From an uncultured Spartobacteria bacterium (lineage in GTDB: Bacteria; Verrucomicrobiota; Verrucomicrobiia; Chthoniobacterales; Terrimicrobiaceae), in contig CALCJD010000045.1 of assembly GCA_937960895.1 (NCBI GenBank), positions 1-64,000 on the forward strand: a DNA stretch of 64,000 bases, in the 5' to 3' direction. Shown piece by piece: positions 58,289 through 64,000 of the stretch. The notes beneath the pieces were generated by a model, which saw nothing but the letters and a program-made list of their open reading frames with translations, was not told where the DNA came from and made no database searches. The position numbers and the translations under genes were made by a program. Numbering within the stretch: position 1 is the stretch's first letter; each line of letters begins with the position of its first letter.

Positions 58289-59515
58289 ATGGCAAATGCA
58301 ATGGTCATCGGAATCGGCGGCGTCGGTTCCGTCATCGGGCGAAAGTTGCACGAGTTTGACTGCTTTGACCGGATCGTCCTGGCCGATTTGGATCCGATTT
58401 TCGCGCAGCAACTCGCGGAGCGCACACCCAAGAATCGATTTGTGGTCGTTCAGGTCAACGCCATGGATACGGCGGCGTTGGCGACCCTGATGAAAGAACA
58501 TAAGATCACGGTCACGTGCAACGCCTGCACGTGTCATACCAATCATTCCGTGCTCGAGGCCTGCCTGCGCGCCGGTTCGCATTACCTCGACATGGCGGCG
58601 GACATTTATTCGCCGCCCGGCGTGAAGCGTCCCGGAAAAAACTCCTTCGAGGCGGAGATTGAAAAATTCAACGACGCCTACCTGGAGCGCGGCCTGGCCG
58701 GCATCCTTTGCATGGGCATGGATCCGGGGGCGGTGAATGTGTTTGCCCGCTGGGCGATGGACCGCTTGGACACCGCCTCGAGCATCCGGGTGCTCGACGC
58801 CGACAATGCCGAGGTGAAGGGGTATCGGTTTGCCTCGCTCTTTTCGCCGGAGACGCTCTTCGAGGAGCTCAACGCGGTGCCGTATTACGTGCGCGACGGC
58901 AAAATCACCGCCGGCAAGCCCCTCGAAACCGAGGTGAGCTGGCACCGGTTTCCGGATCCGATCGGACTGGTGAAAACCTACGCCGTGGCCCACGAGGAAG
59001 GGGTCAGTCTGGGAACCTATCCGCCCTTCATCGAAAAGGGGGTGAAATATTCCGTCTTCAAATACGCCCTCACCGATGCCGTGGTGAACCTCGCGCGGTC
59101 CATCGACCTGCTTCAGCTCGATACCTGGAAAAAGATCAAGGTGGACGGCGTCGAGGTGGCGCCGATCCGCGTGGCCACGGCCAAGCTGCCCAAGCCCGCG
59201 CAGCTCGGCGCCACGGTGGACGGGTATTCGTGCGTGGGCACGGAGGTGCGCGGCACGAAGGATCGCCGCCGCGTGGAGTATTTCATCTACACGATGGACA
59301 GCCATCGCGACACCTATGAGCGCTACGGGTATTCGCTCACCGTCGTGCAGACCGGCATTCCGCCCGCCCTGGCCGCCAAGCTGCTGGCCACGGGCAGGAT
59401 CACCGAGCGCGGGGTCATGATGCCCGAGGCGCTCGATCCCGAGGAACTCATGAACAACTTCAGTCGGGAAGGACTTCCCATTTTTGTCGAAAAACGCGAA
59501 GTCGAACGCCTGTAA
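58289..59515 (+). CDS. Saccharopine dehydrogenase family protein (Lys9-like)
   Basis: A 408-residue NAD(P)-dependent enzyme. The N-terminal Rossmann motif is VIGIGGVGSVIGRKL (6-20), with LADLDP as the following acidic strand. NACTCHTNHSVLEACLRAGSHYLDMA is the saccharopine dehydrogenase-type segment. GMDPGAVNVFARWAMD and a C-terminal alpha/beta domain follow. Family members make or split saccharopine (glutamate-forming), or make carboxynorspermidine. The next gene is an aldehyde dehydrogenase overlapping by one base (TAATG). That pairing fits lysine breakdown, in which saccharopine is split to aminoadipate semialdehyde and glutamate. This is an inference. No lysine-ketoglutarate reductase gene is adjacent. 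Confidence 0.88.
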   Translation: MANAMVIGIGGVGSVIGRKLHEFDCFDRIVLADLDPIFAQQLAERTPKNRFVVVQVNAMDTAALATLMKEHKITVTCNACTCHTNHSVLEACLRAGSHYLDMAADIYSPPGVKRPGKNSFEAEIEKFNDAYLERGLAGILCMGMDPGAVNVFARWAMDRLDTASSIRVLDADNAEVKGYRFASLFSPETLFEELNAVPYYVRDGKITAGKPLETEVSWHRFPDPIGLVKTYAVAHEEGVSLGTYPPFIEKGVKYSVFKYALTDAVVNLARSIDLLQLDTWKKIKVDGVEVAPIRVATAKLPKPAQLGATVDGYSCVGTEVRGTKDRRRVEYFIYTMDSHRDTYERYGYSLTVVQTGIPPALAAKLLATGRITERGVMMPEALDPEELMNNFSREGLPIFVEKREVERL

Positions 59516-60936
59516 TGAAACCGTTTTATCTCGAGGGGCGCTGGGAAACCTCCCCCGAAACCCACGCCGTCACCAATCCGTGGGACGGCTCGACCGTCGG
59601 TGAAATCTGTCTGGCCGAAGCGGACCAGGTGGAATCCGCCGTGGCGTCGGCGCACGCGGCCTTCAGGCAAACGCGCTCCCAACCGGCCTGGGAGCGCGCG
59701 CAGATCCTTTCCCGCATCGCGGACCTGATCGCCGCGCGCCGGAACGAATTTGTGCGCATCCTTGTGGCCGAGGCGGGCAAGCCGGTGACATTTGCCGCGG
59801 CGGAGGTGGACCGCGCCACCATGACCTTCCGCTTTGCCGCACAGCTCGCGTCGGGCGACGAGGGGCACGGGGTCCGCATGGACGCCAGCCCGCCGGGCGT
59901 CGGGCATTTCGGCCTCGTGCGCCGCTTCCCGATCGGGGTGATTCTGGGAATCACCCCGTTCAATTTTCCGCTCAATCTCGTGGCCCACAAGGTGGCTCCC
60001 TGTCTGGCCTCGGGAAACACGATGGTATTGAAACCCGCGCTGAAGACGCCGTTCTCCGCGCTGCTTCTCGCCGAAGTTTTGCACGAGGCCGGGGTGCCCG
60101 CCGGACAGATCAATGTGGTGCCCTTCGGGCACGACCACATCCCCGCGCTGTTGCGGGACGCGCGCATCAAGATGCTGAGTTTCACGGGCAGCGCCGCGGT
60201 GGGATGGAAACTCAAGGCCGGGGCGGCAAAAATGAAAGTCGCCCTCGAACTGGGCGGCAATGCGGGAGTGATCGTCGAGGACGATGCGAACTGGGAGGCG
60301 GCGGTGCCTTTGATTGCGTCGGCGGCTTTTGGGTACGCCGGCCAGTCCTGCATCAGCGTCCAGCGCATCTTCGTGCATCGCGCGATCCACGAACCGTTCC
60401 GCGAGGCGTTGATCCGGCGCATCCGGGAAAACATTCCGGCCGGCGACCCCTCGGACCCCGCCACGGTGGTGGGACCCATGATCAATGCCGCCGCACGCGA
60501 CAAGGTGGTGGGATGGATCAGGGAGGCGCAGGCCCGGGGGGCCCGGCTGCTCACCCCCCTGCGCACGGAAGACCCGCATTTGCTGCATCCCGTGCTGCTG
60601 GAAAACGCCCCCGCCGGATGCGCCGCCGTCGCCGAGGAGGCCTTTGCGCCGCTGGCCGTGCTGGAATCCCACGAGACCTTCGAAGAGGCCTTGGAAAAGG
60701 TGAATGCGTCGGATTACGGCCTGCAGGCCGGGGTGTTCACGGCCGACCTTTCCAAAGCTCTGCGCGCCTTTGACGTCTTGGACGTCGGCGGCGTGATGAT
60801 CAATCAGGTGCCCACCTTCCGCGTGGAAAACATGCCCTACGGCGGAGTGAAGGACAGCGGGTTCGGCCGGGAAGGCGTGCGTTACGCTTTTGAGGAAATG
60901 ACCGAACCGCGAAGCCTAATAATAAGGCTGCATTGA
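59515..60936 (+). CDS. Aldehyde dehydrogenase family protein (probable aminoadipate-semialdehyde dehydrogenase)
   Basis: A 473-residue NAD(P)-dependent aldehyde dehydrogenase. The catalytic residues are present: the Asn in ITPFNFPLN, general base E245 in ALELGGNAG and nucleophile C279 in GQSCISVQRI, at the family spacing of 34. MLSFTGSAAVGWKL is the cofactor motif, and EEAFAPLAVLE is the later conserved segment. The length is normal. The start codon overlaps the previous stop (TAATG), so it is co-translated with the saccharopine dehydrogenase. The proposed substrate follows from context only. Its 3' end overlaps the convergent GT39-like gene by 21 bases. Confidence 0.9.
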   Translation: MKPFYLEGRWETSPETHAVTNPWDGSTVGEICLAEADQVESAVASAHAAFRQTRSQPAWERAQILSRIADLIAARRNEFVRILVAEAGKPVTFAAAEVDRATMTFRFAAQLASGDEGHGVRMDASPPGVGHFGLVRRFPIGVILGITPFNFPLNLVAHKVAPCLASGNTMVLKPALKTPFSALLLAEVLHEAGVPAGQINVVPFGHDHIPALLRDARIKMLSFTGSAAVGWKLKAGAAKMKVALELGGNAGVIVEDDANWEAAVPLIASAAFGYAGQSCISVQRIFVHRAIHEPFREALIRRIRENIPAGDPSDPATVVGPMINAAARDKVVGWIREAQARGARLLTPLRTEDPHLLHPVLLENAPAGCAAVAEEAFAPLAVLESHETFEEALEKVNASDYGLQAGVFTADLSKALRAFDVLDVGGVMINQVPTFRVENMPYGGVKDSGFGREGVRYAFEEMTEPRSLIIRLH

Positions 60937-62823
60937 CGCCGGAATCTCCGCGGCAGGCGCGCGCCGATATTCCTCCCATTTCGCCCGGGCCACCGCACCC
61001 GGGCGATAGCGATGGATCGACCGGTCGAGCATTTCCTCGACGGCATAAAGGTGCGCCACCGGCTCGAAAAGTTCGGGATCGGCCAGCATGGCAGCCACTT
61101 CGGGGTATTTGGCCTTCAAGGCGAGCGGGTAACCGTTGTTGGCATAAAGCGGCACCCCTCGCCGGTCGGCTTCCTCCATCAGCTTCTGGTAGCTTTCCAG
61201 CGACGACACGCGCCGCACCAACGGATCGTAGACCTCCGGCGACGCCACGGTGGTCACGGTCATGATGGCCTGATTGCGCGGATCCCGCGGATCGAGACTC
61301 GGCCGGATGAGCAGCACCGATTCCCGGAAGGGCTGCGCGGGGTGGGTCAGCAGATAGTGACGGGCCTGCGCGGTCAGAAGGACAAATGCCGCCAGCACGG
61401 CCCCCGCCGTGGCCCAGGGAATCCACGCGGTTCGGGTCCACGCCACCACCCCGATCACCCCCACGCCCGCCAGGGCGGCCAGTCCCGGCAACATGAACGC
61501 CACATACCACTCAAAAAGGAAGGTGTGCTGCAGCGCGGACATTGCGACCATGAACGGACCGGGAAGGAGGAAAACCGCCACCAGCGTGCGACCGGCCCAT
61601 CCCTTCCGCCACAGACGCACCGCACCAAAGGCGATCAGGAGGACGGCCATCACGGCCGCCGTTGCGAAAAGCCACGGATGGGCGGCGGCCTGGGGCCATG
61701 TTTCGGGATAGGGCGGATGCAGACTGCCGGTTTTGGACCAGTGACTGCCGGTAAACAGCAGGGAGCCGACGTTTTTCAGCCAGTAGCCGATGGCGGTAAA
61801 GGGCGGGGTCGTCCTGAGATACTGCCGAAACTGGGGAAGGCACGGCAGAAACAGCTGAAAGAAAACCATGGCGGCAACCGTTCCCGAAACCAGCCAGCGC
61901 CCGAGAAGGATCCGCTGGACGCTTTTGAGACGGGGATCCATCAGGACGCACAAAACCAGGCAGGCATTCAGCACCAGAAGCGTCGGCAGGGCCGGCGGCC
62001 AGGTGTACAGAAGGGCAAACTCCGCCGCAGCCAGGCCGATCCAGAACCGCCAGAGGCCGGTTTCCACCGCCCGCAATCCCATCAGGCACGCGAGGGGAAT
62101 GAACAGGAACACCAGGCCGTATCCCCGGGCTTCCGGTGCCAGGCGGAGAAACCAGGGGTGCAGGGCGAGAATCCACGCCGCCACCGCCCCCTCGCGGGGA
62201 AAACCCGCCCGCGCCAAGAGCAGTCCGACGGCCCCGACGGCGAGGATCCCGGCGAGATAGGAGGGCAACCGCACGGCCGGCTCGTTGATCTGCAGCCCCT
62301 TCGGCCGGACAATGGCCCGCCAGGTCGAAAGGCTCAGGCGGGCCAGGATGCTCTGAAACACATGGTTGGTCGGTTTGGTGTAATACCAGAACGTGTGCGC
62401 CCAGGGCAGTTCCTTGAGGCGGACCGACCCGTCGTCCTTCACCTTGTACGTTCCCAGGATCGCCCGACGCACCGCATACTCCTCGTCATCCCACAGGCTG
62501 GTCGGCAGGCGCATTCCCGCCAGCACGGCAAAAGCCAGCATGGCCGCCACCATCGCCCGGCCCCAGCTCCCGGGCACGGCGGGCGGCGGATCCGCCGCCA
62601 ACGGCAACGGCACCGCCCAGCGGTTGACGGTGAACAACAGCACGGTCAGCGGCACCAGATTGAGGGCGGCCGCCCACCAGGAAAAACAGGCGGCGTAATC
62701 CTGGATCCTGTCGAGGGCGGGGATCGACCAGGGCTTTTTGCCCAGAACGAGAAAAACCACGCAGGCGAGGAAAAGCACGCCGAGGATCAGTCGGCAAAAA
62801 TGGGTCGTACGGAGCGGAGTCAT
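60916..62823 (-). CDS. GT39-like membrane glycosyltransferase
   Basis: A 635-residue integral membrane protein with about a dozen hydrophobic helices (first at 12-28, LILGVLFLACVVFLVLG). After the first luminal loop comes LWDDEEYAVRR (D112-D113-E114), which matches the acidic motif of PMT/ArnT-type glycosyltransferases that use lipid-linked sugars. LHPWFLRLAPEARGYGLVFLF is also typical. The C-terminal 130 residues form a soluble periplasmic tail. It would transfer a sugar to a protein, lipid A or glycan on the outer face of the inner membrane; the substrate is unknown. The ATG at 62823 starts the first hydrophobic stretch; the frame is open beyond it but without coding character. Confidence 0.85.
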   Translation of the reverse strand: MTPLRTTHFCRLILGVLFLACVVFLVLGKKPWSIPALDRIQDYAACFSWWAAALNLVPLTVLLFTVNRWAVPLPLAADPPPAVPGSWGRAMVAAMLAFAVLAGMRLPTSLWDDEEYAVRRAILGTYKVKDDGSVRLKELPWAHTFWYYTKPTNHVFQSILARLSLSTWRAIVRPKGLQINEPAVRLPSYLAGILAVGAVGLLLARAGFPREGAVAAWILALHPWFLRLAPEARGYGLVFLFIPLACLMGLRAVETGLWRFWIGLAAAEFALLYTWPPALPTLLVLNACLVLCVLMDPRLKSVQRILLGRWLVSGTVAAMVFFQLFLPCLPQFRQYLRTTPPFTAIGYWLKNVGSLLFTGSHWSKTGSLHPPYPETWPQAAAHPWLFATAAVMAVLLIAFGAVRLWRKGWAGRTLVAVFLLPGPFMVAMSALQHTFLFEWYVAFMLPGLAALAGVGVIGVVAWTRTAWIPWATAGAVLAAFVLLTAQARHYLLTHPAQPFRESVLLIRPSLDPRDPRNQAIMTVTTVASPEVYDPLVRRVSSLESYQKLMEEADRRGVPLYANNGYPLALKAKYPEVAAMLADPELFEPVAHLYAVEEMLDRSIHRYRPGAVARAKWEEYRRAPAAEIPASMQPYY

Positions 62824-63006
62824 CGAGAACAATCCTTTCCCTTCGGCCGGTTTCCTCCTCGGACCCGCCAAGGCATGCCCGGGCAGAATTGCTGCGCCGG
62901 AAAGAAATTCGAGGCAAAATTTTTCGCTTCCCCGCCGGCGGCGCCCGGCCCGGGCGCAAAACGGTCTTGAGTAAAACGGCGCTGCCGGGAAACTGGCGGT
63001 GGCATT

Positions 63007-64000
63007 GTGCGTATTTTTGTATTCAAGCCTGATGGCATTGGAGATTTCGTGCTCGCGACGGGCGCGATCCGTCTGCTGGCGCGGGAGTTCGGCGAGGAAA
63101 ACCTGACCCTTTGCGTCAAAACGATCCTGGTTCCACTGGCGCGGGACCAATTTCCCCGGGCGGAGGTTCTCGAACTGCCCACGGCGGCGGAGCGCAAGGT
63201 GGTGAACCTTTTTGTGCGAAACTTCGTGGCCTGCCTGCCCCTGTGGGCGCGCCTGCGCGCGCGCCGCTTCGATGCTGCGGTGTGTTTCCGAAGCATGCGC
63301 AATTATCTCGAGACGTTCCTGTTTTATTCCGCCGCCGCGAGGCGCTTCGTGGCCTGCGAAAACATCCTCCTGCGATCCGGCCGGAAGGTGCGGACCGCAG
63401 TGGAGGGCGCGGTGCGCCGGCTGATACGCCCCGACCTGGTTCCCTACCCCGGCTCCGCGGAACTGCCCCTCGAGATCGAGGCAAACCGCGTGGTGGTCGA
63501 GCGTCTGCTCGGCCGGCCGGTGGCGCCGTCCGAGGTGCTGCCCTCCCTGCGGCACGACGGTCCTCCCCCTCCCGGCCTGCCGTCCGGCCCCTACTGGCTC
63601 TGCGCCCCGATCACCAACCTGCAATCCAAGGTCTATCCCTTCGCCGGCTGGCGGGAGATCCTTGCGTCGCTGCGCCAGGAGGCGGCGGGAAAAAAAATCC
63701 TCCTGGTCGGCGTGGCCTCCGACCGGCCGAAGCTGGAGGAATTGCTGGCCGGACTGCGCCAGGACGGCGCGGTCGACGCGGACATCCACCTGCCCGCGGA
63801 CCTGGCCGCCTTCGTGCGCCTGATCGCCGGCGCGGAGGCCGTGATCAGCGTGGACACCGCCGCGGCCCATTTTGCCACCGCACTCGATCGTCCCACCGTG
63901 GTCTTGTTTTCCGGCCTGCACCTCGGCATGTTTGGTCCCTGGAAGCGGAGTGACCGACAGGTGTGGTTGCTGCCGGAGGCCGCTCCCGAGGGACAAAAAA
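63007..64000 (+). CDS. Glycosyltransferase family 9 (heptosyltransferase-like), 3' end cut by the window
   Basis: An open frame from GTG at 63007 runs to the end of the window (331 residues visible) without a stop. The start VRIFVFKPDGIGDFVLATGAIRLL matches the GT9 N-terminus, where the Asp of IGD is the catalytic base. LCAPITNLQSKVYPFAGWREIL, then KKILLVGVASD and AEAVISVDTAAAHFATALDRPTVVLFSG are the standard C-terminal nucleotide-sugar segments. Most members add ADP-heptose or a related sugar to the LPS core. GTG is the likely start because the conserved part begins right there. It is divergent from the GT39-like gene, 183 bases away, and suggests a surface-glycan locus continuing to the right. 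Confidence 0.92.
   Translation, partial: MRIFVFKPDGIGDFVLATGAIRLLAREFGEENLTLCVKTILVPLARDQFPRAEVLELPTAAERKVVNLFVRNFVACLPLWARLRARRFDAAVCFRSMRNYLETFLFYSAAARRFVACENILLRSGRKVRTAVEGAVRRLIRPDLVPYPGSAELPLEIEANRVVVERLLGRPVAPSEVLPSLRHDGPPPPGLPSGPYWLCAPITNLQSKVYPFAGWREILASLRQEAAGKKILLVGVASDRPKLEELLAGLRQDGAVDADIHLPADLAAFVRLIAGAEAVISVDTAAAHFATALDRPTVVLFSGLHLGMFGPWKRSDRQVWLLPEAAPEGQK

Noticed and set aside
1..64000. CRISPR array, tRNA, rRNA, prophage or insertion sequence
   Set aside because: Intergenic gaps were read for regular repeats, cloverleaf-like sequences, transposase motifs and terminal inverted repeats; none was convincing.

Overview
The window is a G+C-rich, densely coded bacterial chromosome segment with no phage, insertion sequence, CRISPR array, rRNA or tRNA that I can see. 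The encoded envelope is Gram-negative: lipoprotein-type RND adaptors, PbpC with an alpha-2-macroglobulin neighbour, secreted murein enzymes and a GT9 (heptosyltransferase-type) glycosyltransferase. Gene content and style (hpf-scpA-scpB-pheA run, DUF1802, GFA, DUF885 and DUF58/vWA proteins, many short secreted unknowns) suggest the Verrucomicrobiota or a related PVC lineage. That is an inference with moderate to low confidence; no rRNA or strict marker proves it.

Layout. 0-5 kb: end of an alpha-2-macroglobulin gene, pbpC, an OB-fold-like secreted protein and a cobA-hemD fusion with a long structured leader. 5-14.6 kb: htpG, a secreted unknown, a DUF885 zinc-peptidase-like protein, a DraG-fold protein that has lost its metal ligands, a GFA protein, an alpha/beta hydrolase, a secreted unknown and lpd. 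14.7-29.8 kb: three RND efflux operons in a row (TetR divergent from adaptor-pump; TetR then adaptor-pump; MarR-adaptor-pump), each with its own regulator and palindromic sites, and none with an outer-membrane channel gene. 29.8-36.2 kb: glpX, pyrF and ispE, then a minus-strand run hpf-scpA-scpB-pheA. The PheA protein keeps chorismate mutase and ACT parts but lacks an entire lobe of the prephenate dehydratase domain. 36.2-46.8 kb: a phosphodiester glycosidase, a DUF58/vWA pair, YhbY, a tightly overlapping MazG-like/rsmH/flavoprotein operon, a small secreted protein with an apparently leaderless promoter, an SDR epimerase, a PHP phosphoesterase, DUF1802 and an MFS transporter. 46.9-55 kb: an ankyrin-L,D-transpeptidase fusion, the phosphate operon pstSCAB-phoU, hemA-hemC and a VanX-type dipeptidase. 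55-64 kb: cysS, a left-handed beta-helix protein, a secreted unknown, a coupled saccharopine dehydrogenase/aldehyde dehydrogenase pair, a GT39-like membrane protein and the start of a GT9 glycosyltransferase cut by the window end.

How the genes fit together. Phosphate uptake (Pst/PhoU), early tetrapyrrole synthesis (HemA, HemC, CobA-HemD), isoprenoid (IspE), pyrimidine (PyrF) and gluconeogenic (GlpX) functions are housekeeping. The efflux block is the main accessory region. The items most worth a second look are the lobe-less PheA, the metal-less DraG-like protein, the ankyrin-YkuD fusion, the structured cobA-hemD leader and the unusually short HemC. Many long open frames antisense to genes are by-products of the high G+C content and are not annotated.
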